Position numbers and translations under genes: made by a program
In this document: positions 16,132-24,020 of the stretch, one piece after another
Position numbering within the stretch: position 1 is the stretch's first letter
Layout: each line of letters begins with the position of its first letter
Notes under the pieces: generated by a model
The model's input: only the letters and a program-made list of their open reading frames with translations
Database searches by the model: none
Told to the model about the DNA's origin: nothing
Assembly: GCA_002350845.1 (NCBI GenBank)
Contig: DEFL01000005.1
Location: 22,372-53,659, forward strand
Length of the DNA: 31,288 nt
Source of the DNA: Christensenella sp. UBA2853
GTDB taxonomy: Bacteria > Bacillota > Clostridia > Christensenellales > Aristaeellaceae
Direction: 5' to 3'

Positions 16132-16141
16132 CATCTGCAGC

Positions 16142-16933
16142 CTACAGTTCCAGCTGATCAATCACCTGCACGCCCAGCGCGCGCAGATGTTCCTGCGCTG
16201 CGATCACTTTCCCGGTCCACGTCAGCATCTCCGGCCGGTGTGCGTCAATGCCCACAATCCCGGCATTGCCATGCCTGGCTGCCACTTCCCAGAAAGCATC
16301 GTGTGGATAACCGAGGCCGTGTGTTCTCTGTGTTTCCCTGTAATCGTTTCCCAGAAGATTATACTCCAGAGGCATATTCAGACGTCTGGCTTCCCGGCAG
16401 ATGGCTTCTGCCATATCCATGCACGCGTCATCCACCTGCGGATAATCGGACCAGGATACTTCAGGATGCGCCAGATAGGTAAACAATCCGCTCTCCATCC
16501 CCTGAAGGGTCGATTCCGTATACCGTTTCAGATCATCCCGGGTCTGGCTCCGCATATAGAAATGTCCGGCCTCATCCTCCTGCGACACATGATTGCCGAG
16601 AATGAGATAATCCAGCTGGTACTTTTCCTTCATTTCTCTGAGCCAGCCGTAATACTGCGGGAACGGTTCACATTCAAGGCCGATGAAAAGTTCAATCCGG
16701 CCGCGGTACTTTTCCTTCAGCGCACGGATCGACGCGACATAATCCCCCAGTTGCTCCACATCCATGCGGATCCGGCTGACATACCCATTGGCATACGGCC
16801 ACGGCGTATGGTCTGTAAATCCAAGTGCTGCATATCCCTGCTCAATGGCAGTCAGCACATACTCCTCATCCGTACCCGATGCGTGCTTGCACCTGGATGT
16901 GTGCGTATGATAGTTTCTCATCCCTGTCTTCAT
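16142..16933 (-). CDS. PHP-domain phosphoesterase, histidinol-phosphatase-like
   Basis: This is 263 residues from the ATG at 16933, which has GGAGG seven bases upstream; the longer frame to 17050 would cross the promoter. PHP metal motifs appear in order: NYHTHTSRCKHA (residues 7-18), GFTDH (38-42), GLECEPF, LGNHVSQEDE, YLAHPE, and GIDAHRPE near the end. This layout fits the HisK/HisJ histidinol-phosphate phosphatase branch, which makes histidinol, but no other his genes are near. Related PHP proteins hydrolyse other phosphate esters, so the role is open. It is a single-gene unit with its own promoter and shares the downstream terminator with the SDR operon. Confidence 0.85.
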   Translation of the reverse strand: MKTGMRNYHTHTSRCKHASGTDEEYVLTAIEQGYAALGFTDHTPWPYANGYVSRIRMDVEQLGDYVASIRALKEKYRGRIELFIGLECEPFPQYYGWLREMKEKYQLDYLILGNHVSQEDEAGHFYMRSQTRDDLKRYTESTLQGMESGLFTYLAHPEVSWSDYPQVDDACMDMAEAICREARRLNMPLEYNLLGNDYRETQRTHGLGYPHDAFWEVAARHGNAGIVGIDAHRPEMLTWTGKVIAAQEHLRALGVQVIDQLEL

Positions 16934-17015
16934 CGCTTTTCCTCCACCGGGCAACTTTCGTCCCGCCCTGCAGGCAGAACTTCTTTTCCGAATGTTCTTC
17001 TCTGCCCGGAACGTA

Positions 17016-17044
17016 ACGATAGCACAATCCACCGGGAGCGTCAA
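17016..17044 (-). promoter_or_regulatory. Sigma-A promoter of the PHP phosphoesterase gene
   Basis: On the minus strand, -35 TTGACG (17039-17044), a 17-base spacer and -10 TATCGT (17016-17021) are present. It begins 15 bases past the fucO terminator, so the two units are tightly packed. Confidence 0.68.
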
Positions 17045-17058
17045 TTTCATTTTCCGGG

Positions 17059-17096
17059 AAAAAAAGGCGCTGCCTCACCTTCCGGGAGGCAGCGCC
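17059..17096 (-). terminator. Rho-independent terminator after fucO
   Basis: A perfect 11-bp GC-rich stem (GGCGCTGCCTC, 17066-17076, with 17086-17096) and a 9-base loop are followed on the minus strand by seven Ts. Confidence 0.96.
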
Positions 17097-17151
17097 GAAC
17101 CGTCTTCAGATTTGCCGGAATGCTGCTGTGCTTTGCGCACAGGCATTTCCA

Positions 17152-18297
17152 TTACATCAGTTTACGGAACATTTCCTCGAACTGTTCGAGGGTTGCGGGA
17201 CGCGGATTGCCGGGTGCGCAGGCATCAGCCGCAGCAGACTTGCACAGGAACGGCAGATCCTCTTCCTTGAGTTTATCCAGCTTGGTGGGGATGCCCACAT
17301 CAATGGACAGCTGACGGACTGCGTCCACAGCCGCCTTGCGATAGGCAGCCTGATCCATGCCTTCGGTATTCACGCCCAGAGCTTCAGCAATCGCCTTGAA
17401 CTTTTCGCCGGTGTACTCAGCGTTGAATTCCATGACGATAGGCAGCATCATAGCGCAGGCAACACCATGGGGCGTGTCATACACAGCACCGAGGGTGTGC
17501 GCCATGGAATGAGCGATGCCCAGGCCGACATTGGAGTAAGCCATAGCGGTCACATACTGAGCCAGAGCCATGCCTTCACGTCCGTCAGGATCGTTGGCAA
17601 CAGCCTTGCGCAGGTTGGCACCGATCAGCTTGATGGCTTCCAGGTTCAGGCAGTCAGCCAGTTCCCAGGCAGCCGCAGTGGTGTAGCCTTCAATCGCATG
17701 GGTCAGAGCGTCCATACCGGTGGAAGCGGTCAGGCCCTTGGGCATGGAAGCCATCATATCGGGATCGACCACGGCGACATCCGGGATGTCGTTCGGGTCA
17801 ACACACACGAACTTGCGCTTCTTCTCAACGTCGGTGATGACGTAGTTGATCGTGGATTCTGCGCCAGTGCCGCCGGTGGTCGGAACAGCAATGGTGAACA
17901 CTGTGCGGTTCTTGGTCGGTGCAACACCTTCCAGGGAACGGATGTCAGCAAACTCAGGATTGTTGACAACAATGCCGATGCCCTTGCCGGTATCCATGGA
18001 GGAGCCGCCGCCGATGGTGATCATGAAGTCAGCACCGGATTCCTTGTAGGCCTTGACGCCGTTCTGCACGTTTTCAATCGTGGGGTTCGGCTTGATATCG
18101 GTATACAGCGTATAAGCCACGCCGTTTTTCTCGAGAAGATCCGTCACTTTGGCGGTCACGCCAAACTTCACAAGATCAGGGTCAGAAGCAACAAATGCCT
18201 TTTTGAAGCCTTTTGCTGCGATGATGCCCGGGATCTCATTAATGGCACCATGTCCATGATAGGAAGTACCGTTGAGAACAAAACGATTCACACCCAT
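17152..18297 (-). CDS. fucO: Iron-containing alcohol dehydrogenase, lactaldehyde reductase (FucO-like)
   Basis: This is 381 residues, nearly the length of E. coli FucO, and it aligns with it through most of its length (NNPEFADIRSLEG, NYVITDVEKKRKFVCVDPND, GMDALTHAIEGY, SNVGLGIAHSMAH, YDTPHG). Asp196, His200, His263 and His277 fall at the iron-ligand positions of FucO. IGGGSSMDTGKGIG is the NAD-binding turn. FucO reduces lactaldehyde from fucose or rhamnose breakdown to 1,2-propanediol, regenerating NAD+; close relatives act on propanediol or ethanol, so the symbol is a best fit. GGGAGG lies eight bases before the ATG. It is a single-gene unit divergent from lacZ. No fucose kinase, isomerase or aldolase gene is in the window. 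Confidence 0.9.
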   Translation of the reverse strand: MGVNRFVLNGTSYHGHGAINEIPGIIAAKGFKKAFVASDPDLVKFGVTAKVTDLLEKNGVAYTLYTDIKPNPTIENVQNGVKAYKESGADFMITIGGGSSMDTGKGIGIVVNNPEFADIRSLEGVAPTKNRTVFTIAVPTTGGTGAESTINYVITDVEKKRKFVCVDPNDIPDVAVVDPDMMASMPKGLTASTGMDALTHAIEGYTTAAAWELADCLNLEAIKLIGANLRKAVANDPDGREGMALAQYVTAMAYSNVGLGIAHSMAHTLGAVYDTPHGVACAMMLPIVMEFNAEYTGEKFKAIAEALGVNTEGMDQAAYRKAAVDAVRQLSIDVGIPTKLDKLKEEDLPFLCKSAAADACAPGNPRPATLEQFEEMFRKLM

Positions 18298-18402
18298 AGG
18301 AAAGACCTCCCATATTCTGAAATCTGGATATACTTGCAGCGCATGAATAAAACGGAACTGTTCTCCCGTTTGTATCCATTGCTTCCTGCAGTATTCGTTA
18401 AA

Positions 18403-18431
18403 ATATTATCATATTCCGTCCTTGTTTGCAA
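18403..18431 (-). promoter_or_regulatory. Probable promoter of fucO
   Basis: On the minus strand, -35 TTGCAA (18426-18431) and -10 TAATAT (18403-18408) have a 17-base spacer. The match is moderate. It leaves a leader of about 100 bases. Confidence 0.5.
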
Positions 18432-18491
18432 TCACTAACGGTCCGGAGCTTTCCTCCCGCGTAGAAATACAAAATCTCGCCTTTTCAGTCC

Positions 18492-18520
18492 TTGACACTT
18501 GCGGAGCAGACAGATACACT
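18492..18520 (+). promoter_or_regulatory. Sigma-A promoter of lacZ
   Basis: A perfect -35 TTGACA (18492-18497), a 17-base spacer and -10 TACACT (18515-18520) are present. The transcript would start near 18527, giving a 66-base leader that contains the start-site hairpin. It lies about 60 bases from the divergent fucO promoter. Confidence 0.75.
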
Positions 18521-18556
18521 TTGTTCGGTTTCTCGTTTTCCTATTTACGTGGAACG

Positions 18557-18592
18557 AAGGGGGGAAGCAGAGAACACTCTCTGCAGTTTTTC
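18557..18592 (+). promoter_or_regulatory. lacZ translation start region: distant SD plus bridging hairpin
   Basis: The only good Shine-Dalgarno (AAGGGGGG, 18557-18564) is 28 bases from the ATG at 18593, too far for normal use. Between them a perfect 7-bp hairpin (GCAGAGA 18567-18573, TCTCTGC 18578-18584, ACAC loop) would, when folded, leave only 10 unpaired bases between SD and ATG. Confidence 0.55.
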
Positions 18593-21500
18593 ATGATTAT
18601 TCCGAATCATTTTGAAAATCTTCATGTACTCCATGAAAACACCATGCCCAACCGAGCCTACTACATTCCCGCGTCTGCTCCCATGGCGGACCCTGTCATG
18701 CACCGTGAAACATCCGACCGCTTCCAGCTGCTCTCAGGAACCTGGCAGTTCAAGCTCTACGAATCTCCGGATGCGGTGGAACCCTTCCAGACGGGAGAAC
18801 TCCCCAATGGTTTCCGTCCCCTTCCGGTGCCTTCATGCTGGCAGAACCACGGCTATGACCATCACCAGTACACCAACGTCCGCTATCCTTTTCCCTGCGA
18901 CCCGCCCCACGTACCGCATCTGAATCCCAGCGGTGCCTACCGCAGAACCTTTACCTATCAGGTCGAGGCTGCCGCTCCCCGCGCCTATCTGGTCTTTGAA
19001 GGCGTAGACAGCTGCTTCTATGTGTGGATCAACGGAACCTATGTCGGTTACAGCCAGGTTTCCCATTCCACCAGTGAATTTGATATCACTTCCGTCGTCC
19101 GTGAAGGCGAGAACGACATCGCTGTTCTGGTGCTCAAATGGTGTGACGGAAGCTATATGGAAGACCAGGACAAATTCCGCATGAGCGGCATTTTCCGTGA
19201 TGTCTATCTTCTCAAGCGTCCTGAGGCAGGCATTGCCGATTACTTTGTCCATCCTTCCATTGACGGCCGTGTGACTGTCAATGTGACTTTCCGCGGCGCA
19301 TCCGTTCCCGTCCATGCCGTCGTCACCGATGCAGAAGGCAATACCGTTGCAGAGGCAGACGGCACAGATGCTCTTGCCCTGAAGATCGATGCGCCCGTGC
19401 TCTGGAATCCGGAGCATCCCTACCTCTATACCCTGACGCTCGCCTGCAGCGGCGAAGTGATCACCGAGATGGTCGGTCTCCGTTCCATCCGTGTGCATGA
19501 CGGGGTTGTGGAACTCAATGAGCGTCCCTTCCTCTTCTGCGGCGTCAACCGTCACGACAGCGATCCGGTCACCGGGTTCACCATTTCCCTTGAACAGATG
19601 CTCCGTGACCTGACCGTGATGCGGGAACACAATGTCAACGCCATCCGGACCAGTCACTATCCCAATGACCCGCGTTTTACCCAGCTCTGCGACCGTTATG
19701 GTTTCATGGTGATCGGAGAAGCGGATAATGAAAGCCACGGCATGGGACCTGCCTATCTCTCCCAGGAGCAGAAGCGCCAGGGCATCGAATCCCATAAGAT
19801 CTGGAACCGCGGCATCGCCAATAATCCCGAATGGACTGAGGCAACCTGCGATCGCGTTCAGCGCTCGGTCACCCGTGACAAAAACAGGCCGTCCGTGGTC
19901 ATCTGGTCCATGGGCAACGAATGCGCCTATGGCTGCACCTTCGAAGCGGCGCTCCGCTGGACCAAAGAATATGATCCCAGCCGTCTGACGCACTATGAAG
20001 CTGCGCGCTATACCGAAAATCCGGCCAGCCATTCCTACGAGGACCTGGATCTGTACAGCCGCATGTATCCCTCTCTGGAGGAAATCCGCCAGTATTATGA
20101 AGGCACGCCGGATGGCAGCCCGATCGACTATTTTGCCTACACGTCCAAGAAGCCTTACATTCTGTGTGAGTACAGCCACGCCATGGGCAACGGTCCTGGA
20201 GACATGGAAGAATACCATGAGCTCATGGAGCGCTATCCCGGTTTCTGCGGCGGCTTTATCTGGGAATGGTGTGATCATGCCATCGACGAAGGCGTGCTGG
20301 AAGACGGACGCCACCGTTATCTCTACGGCGGCGACCATGGGGAGTTCCCGCATGACGGCAACTTCTGCATGGACGGCCTTGTCTATCCGGACCGCCGCCC
20401 GCACACCGGACTCAAGGAATTTTGGGAAGTCAATCGTCCCATCCGTGCTTCGTTTGACGGAAAAGACACCTTTACATTCCGCAACTGCATGGACTTTACC
20501 GACATCAATGGTCAGATTCAGTGCGTAGCCCATCTCACAGTGAATGATCGCGAAGTCATTGAGGAGCCGGTCACACTGCCCGAGATTCCTGTCGGTCAGT
20601 CCGCTGAGATTCACTGGACCAGCCGCACCCGCCTCGTTGGAAGGTGCTATGTCCGCTTTGTCTACATCCTCAACCAGGATCTTCCGCTCCTCCGCCGCAG
20701 ACATGTCCTCGGTTTTGATGAGTTTGAACTGCCCGGCGCGGAAAAGATGACCGCTGCTGTGCATTCCGCTGCTCCGGCCCCTGAGATTTCTGACGAGGGA
20801 CGTTTCCTGACGATCTCCGGCCGCCGCTTCTCCTATCGCTATGATACGGCCACAGGTCTGTTTGACGCCATTACATATGCAGGACATCGTCTGCTCGATC
20901 ATCCCATGGACTGGCAGGTCTGGCGTGCCCCGACAGACAATGACCGGAATATCCGCCATGAATGGGAAGCCGCTGGTTTCAACCGCATCCAGCCCTTTGC
21001 CTCTGAGACCACCAGCGCCGTTGAAGGCGGGGCCGCTGTGATCCGCACTGCAGTCACCCTTGCCTGCCCCTGCCAGATTCCGCTTCTGAAGATGGCAGTG
21101 ACCTGGACGATCTATGGCGATGGAGCCCTGAATTGTTCTGTTGACGCCCAGCGCGACTTGAGAGCAGATTTCCCCATGCTCCCGCGTTTCGGCGTGCGCC
21201 TGATGCTGCCGGATTCCATGTGGAAGACAATTTATTCCGGCATGGGTCCGCAGGAATCCTATGTGGACAAACATCATGCCGCTTATCACGGAACCTTCTG
21301 TGCTGACCGGAATGACCTCCACGAGGATTATCTCAAGCCTCAGGAAAACGGAAGCCATTACGATGTTTCCACAGTCTCCGTGTCCGGTGATGGCGTATCC
21401 CTGCGCGCGGTGAGCGATGTTCCCTTCTCGTTCAATGTGTCTCCCTATACCAAGGAAGAACTCACCGAAAAGGCGCACGCATTTGAACTTGTGCCCTGCG

Positions 21501-21637
21501 GCAGCACAGTACTGAGCCTGGACTACAAGCAGAACGGCATCGGCTCCAACTCCTGCGGTCCTGCTCTGCTGAAGAAATACCGCTTTGACGAGCCTTCCTT
21601 CACCTTCTGCTTCACACTGATTCCGGAAACCACCTGA
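18593..21637 (+). CDS. lacZ: Beta-galactosidase, glycoside hydrolase family 2
   Basis: This is 1014 residues, close to E. coli LacZ (about 1023). I start at the ATG at 18593 because homologues begin near the motif NLHVLHENTMPNRAYYIPAS; the open frame back to 18422 crosses the promoter. Order of domains: a jelly-roll sugar-binding domain (PSCWQNHGYD, VGYSQVSHS), an immunoglobulin-like domain, then the TIM barrel with GVNRHDSDP, RTSHYPNDP, WSMGNE (acid/base Glu443) and LCEYSHAMGNGPGD (nucleophile Glu526). The C-terminal Bgal small-chain domain ends with GIGSNSCGP. It hydrolyses lactose and other beta-galactosides in the cytosol. No permease or LacI-type gene adjoins it. It has its own promoter and terminator and is divergent from fucO, suggesting shared response to host or milk sugars (inference). 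Confidence 0.96.
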   Translation: MIIPNHFENLHVLHENTMPNRAYYIPASAPMADPVMHRETSDRFQLLSGTWQFKLYESPDAVEPFQTGELPNGFRPLPVPSCWQNHGYDHHQYTNVRYPFPCDPPHVPHLNPSGAYRRTFTYQVEAAAPRAYLVFEGVDSCFYVWINGTYVGYSQVSHSTSEFDITSVVREGENDIAVLVLKWCDGSYMEDQDKFRMSGIFRDVYLLKRPEAGIADYFVHPSIDGRVTVNVTFRGASVPVHAVVTDAEGNTVAEADGTDALALKIDAPVLWNPEHPYLYTLTLACSGEVITEMVGLRSIRVHDGVVELNERPFLFCGVNRHDSDPVTGFTISLEQMLRDLTVMREHNVNAIRTSHYPNDPRFTQLCDRYGFMVIGEADNESHGMGPAYLSQEQKRQGIESHKIWNRGIANNPEWTEATCDRVQRSVTRDKNRPSVVIWSMGNECAYGCTFEAALRWTKEYDPSRLTHYEAARYTENPASHSYEDLDLYSRMYPSLEEIRQYYEGTPDGSPIDYFAYTSKKPYILCEYSHAMGNGPGDMEEYHELMERYPGFCGGFIWEWCDHAIDEGVLEDGRHRYLYGGDHGEFPHDGNFCMDGLVYPDRRPHTGLKEFWEVNRPIRASFDGKDTFTFRNCMDFTDINGQIQCVAHLTVNDREVIEEPVTLPEIPVGQSAEIHWTSRTRLVGRCYVRFVYILNQDLPLLRRRHVLGFDEFELPGAEKMTAAVHSAAPAPEISDEGRFLTISGRRFSYRYDTATGLFDAITYAGHRLLDHPMDWQVWRAPTDNDRNIRHEWEAAGFNRIQPFASETTSAVEGGAAVIRTAVTLACPCQIPLLKMAVTWTIYGDGALNCSVDAQRDLRADFPMLPRFGVRLMLPDSMWKTIYSGMGPQESYVDKHHAAYHGTFCADRNDLHEDYLKPQENGSHYDVSTVSVSGDGVSLRAVSDVPFSFNVSPYTKEELTEKAHAFELVPCGSTVLSLDYKQNGIGSNSCGPALLKKYRFDEPSFTFCFTLIPETT

Positions 21638-21680
21638 TGCTTTGGACAGGAAACCTCAAACCTGTCATCGCTTCATAAGA

Positions 21681-21720
21681 CAACGGCCAGCGCCTGATCC
21701 GGCGCCGGCCGTTGTTTTTA
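21681..21720 (+). terminator. Rho-independent terminator after lacZ
   Basis: CAACGGCC (21681-21688) pairs with GGCCGTTG (21707-21714). After one mismatch, GCGCC/GGCGC extends the stem around a 6-base loop. TTTTTA follows and overlaps the stop codon of the convergent GNAT gene at 21718-21720. Confidence 0.93.
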
Positions 21721-22188
21721 TGATGGATTGTCCGGCTGAAGGCGAAGAAACAGCCACGCGCTGTAAAATTCCATGCCGATTTCATCCAGATAGAAATGCA
21801 GAATAGCCCGTGCATTGCGCGCCGCTGCAGTCAGCACCAGAACCTGTGCCTGATCTCTGACGCGCTCCTGTACAAACTGCATGATCGCCTTCCCGACTCC
21901 CTTTGAGCGCTCGGACGGAATCACATACAGTTCACTCACTTCAAACAGCTGCGTTCCCTTCGGATAGGCTGTACATCCCTTCTTCTCCGTCTCCGCATGC
22001 CCAAGAAGATAGCCGAGGATCTGTCCGCCTTCTCTTGCAAGAAACACCCTTTCTCCCTTCAGGTCATCCCAGGTGTTCCTGCGGTATCCCCAGCAGCTGT
22101 TCTCCTTCTCCCAGTCCTCTGAAAAGCGGATCAGCGTGTCCGCGAGCTCCTCGTTCCAGACAGCCTCCTCGATCATCATCTGTTTCAC
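21718..22188 (-). CDS. GNAT-family N-acetyltransferase
   Basis: This is 156 residues starting at a GTG (22188) that overlaps the TGA of the upstream HD gene in the sequence GTGA, with GGGAGG four bases before it; an ATG at 22179 would be poorly spaced. The fold is clear: GGQILGYLLGHAE, then the strand FEVSELYVIPSERSKGVGKAIMQF with the acetyl-CoA loop (RSKGVG), then VLVLTAAARNARAILHFYLDEIGME, the typical last motif. The acceptor amine is unknown. Translational coupling to the HD-domain protein suggests the two are made in fixed ratio. Its stop codon lies in the T-tract of the lacZ terminator. Confidence 0.88.
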   Translation of the reverse strand: MKQMMIEEAVWNEELADTLIRFSEDWEKENSCWGYRRNTWDDLKGERVFLAREGGQILGYLLGHAETEKKGCTAYPKGTQLFEVSELYVIPSERSKGVGKAIMQFVQERVRDQAQVLVLTAAARNARAILHFYLDEIGMEFYSAWLFLRLQPDNPS

Positions 22189-23210
22189 ACTTCCTCCCTG
22201 TATCCCCTCAGCCAGGCATCCTGCGGATCCTTTCTGAACGTCTCCAGCGCGTCAGCATACTGCCTCCTGATATCCGAGAGACGTCCGTATCCGCGGATGT
22301 AGGGATCAATGCATCGCTTTTTCGCCTGGATATTCCTCCAGTGCTCTCCTTGACCCTGCACCTCTGCCCGCTCCATGCGGTTCAGGCCGCAGAACCATTT
22401 CCACTGTGCTGCCGTCTCCGCTGAAGAAGTAAGGAGGGCTGTGATGCGCTCCTCCGTCCCATGCAGTTCCTTCTCCGAAAACATCCCGCTGCGGATCGCT
22501 TTTGCCACAATCTCTGAGAGCATCTGCATCGAATACCGGTCCTCATCCGACACATACACTTTTGAGCACTTCAGGGACAGGAAGCCGAAGGTCTCCGCGC
22601 AGTCAGCATCTGAAAACACCAGTTCTTCCCTTCCGTCCTCTGTCCGGTCCACCTGAATGTCTGCGTAGATCGCCTCAATCTCCCCGAGGGATGCAAATCC
22701 ATAGAAATACAGATTGCCCAGGGTATATTCCAGGCGGTCTGCGCACAGGCGCGGCGAATCGTTGTCAGCAACCGGATAGAGATGATAGTCCGACACCTGT
22801 TCTATCTTCAGTCCAAATTCGTGCAGAACATCCTGCATTTCCGGTGATTGCGCAATCATCTCCAGTGTGCCGTCCTCTGTGGCTTCCTGGGTGAGGTAAT
22901 CGCCCTTCATGAAGTCGATCACATGGGCAAATACCGGTGTGGCCACATCATGCAGAAGCCCTGCCATCGCCTGCGCGGGATCCCCGGTATGCTTCCACAC
23001 AATCATGCCCACCCCCAGCGAGTGCAGGAGCCGGGAATACTGTTTTCCGCCGGCAAAGCTGGGAAAGGATGTGTATTCGCATCCGCAGTTCATGCCAATG
23101 TGTCCAAGGCGCTGCATCAGGGCGGTTTCCGCCGCCCGGGTCAGAAAGTCCGGCACCTCGCATCCATGCGGTCCGGCGTAGATCTTCATCAGTGCATATT
23201 CAGGTATCAT
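22185..23210 (-). CDS. HD-domain phosphohydrolase-like protein
   Basis: This is 341 residues; AAAGGAAC lies eight bases before the ATG. The N-terminal half carries an HD metal-site pattern: SRLLHSLGVGMIVW (His63), AGLLHDVATPVFAHV (His87-Asp88) and CADRLEYTLG (Asp158). These residues bind a metal pair in dGTPase- and (p)ppGpp-hydrolase-like enzymes. Substrates range from dNTPs to other phosphate esters, so the specific reaction is unknown. The C-terminal ~120 residues (from about 220) have no motif I recognise and contain many charged residues. The gene sits 62 bases after the RibD-C-like gene with a hairpin in between, and its stop overlaps the start of a GNAT gene. Confidence 0.82.
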   Translation of the reverse strand: MIPEYALMKIYAGPHGCEVPDFLTRAAETALMQRLGHIGMNCGCEYTSFPSFAGGKQYSRLLHSLGVGMIVWKHTGDPAQAMAGLLHDVATPVFAHVIDFMKGDYLTQEATEDGTLEMIAQSPEMQDVLHEFGLKIEQVSDYHLYPVADNDSPRLCADRLEYTLGNLYFYGFASLGEIEAIYADIQVDRTEDGREELVFSDADCAETFGFLSLKCSKVYVSDEDRYSMQMLSEIVAKAIRSGMFSEKELHGTEERITALLTSSAETAAQWKWFCGLNRMERAEVQGQGEHWRNIQAKKRCIDPYIRGYGRLSDIRRQYADALETFRKDPQDAWLRGYREEV

Positions 23211-23226
23211 TGCTGCATGTTCCTTT

Positions 23227-23264
23227 ATAAAAGCGGCCGGCTCTTTGTTTCAGAGAACCGGCCG
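23227..23264 (-). terminator. Hairpin between the RibD-C-like gene and the HD gene (terminator or attenuator)
   Basis: CGGCCGGCTCT (23234-23244) pairs with AGAACCGGCCG (23254-23264), 11 bp with one G-T pair. On the minus strand CTTTTATAAAGG follows. The U-run is short and the next gene's SD lies within it, so partial readthrough is likely. Confidence 0.7.
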
Positions 23265-23272
23265 TGTCGTGT

Positions 23273-23968
23273 TTAGTTTTCCCGGACCATCTCATACCGC
23301 ATGACCACGGTGCCGTCTTCATATGCCTCGCTGGAAAGCAGTTTGGCCGTTTTCATCTGTGTGCAGGCAAACAACGGTTTGTCTTTCGGCCCGGCAAGGA
23401 CAGGAGCCTGCACCAGGCAGATTTCATCCACGAGATCTTCTCTGAGAAAAGAAGCATTCAGTTCGCTTCCGCCTTCCAGCAGGAGCAGGGAAATGCCGAA
23501 CCGATCCTTGAGCTTGTCGAGTGCTTCGGATACCGTATCCGCAATCAGATAGGAAACGCCCAGTTCTCTGAGATAGGCAAGGCAGGGCTTGGGGGCATCG
23601 CCTGTGACCACTTCGATCACATGCGCACCGTTATAGCCCGGATCATCATCCTGAATGGTGTTGGATTTCCAGCCGATTCTTCCCTTGTGATCAAATGAGA
23701 CCGCATAATAATCCGCATGCTTGTCCGCGATAAAGTCTCCCGGCGGCACCACGGCGTCAACATAAGGAGCCAGGTCCGGATACTGATCATCCATGAAGCT
23801 CTGCTCCATCGTCAGCCGGCCGCACGCAAAGGCATCCGCATGAAACGCCGTATGCAAATCATTGTAATGCCCTTCTGCAGCCTGTGCCTGCGGGGACTGC
23901 AGGAACGAGCCCGTCACTTTGCCGTCAAGCGATGTCAGCATATGACAGATAATTCTGGGCCGATTCAT
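23273..23968 (-). CDS. RibD C-terminal / dihydrofolate-reductase-like family oxidoreductase
   Basis: This is 231 residues from the ATG at 23968, with AGGAGAG five bases upstream. The family pattern is plain: an opening RPRIICHMLTSLDGKVTG, the FACGRLTM strand, and the NADPH-fold end LLLLEGGSELNASFLREDLVDE followed by APVLAGPKDKPLF. In riboflavin synthesis this domain reduces the ribosyl side chain of a pyrimidine intermediate with NADPH. Stand-alone copies like this are common and mostly uncharacterised, and no other rib genes are here. It lies 52 bases downstream of corA on the same strand, so it may share the corA transcript. Confidence 0.85.
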   Translation of the reverse strand: MNRPRIICHMLTSLDGKVTGSFLQSPQAQAAEGHYNDLHTAFHADAFACGRLTMEQSFMDDQYPDLAPYVDAVVPPGDFIADKHADYYAVSFDHKGRIGWKSNTIQDDDPGYNGAHVIEVVTGDAPKPCLAYLRELGVSYLIADTVSEALDKLKDRFGISLLLLEGGSELNASFLREDLVDEICLVQAPVLAGPKDKPLFACTQMKTAKLLSSEAYEDGTVVMRYEMVREN

Positions 23969-24020
23969 AATATCTCTCCTCATGCTAAGAAATTCGCAGA
24001 CTTCCTGCCGGCTGCCTGCC

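Noticed and set aside
18833..21478. 881-codon open frame on the minus strand opposite lacZ
   Set aside because: It lies entirely antisense to an intact lacZ with all catalytic motifs; the long frame follows from codon bias, and the translation has no family motif and no ribosome binding site.
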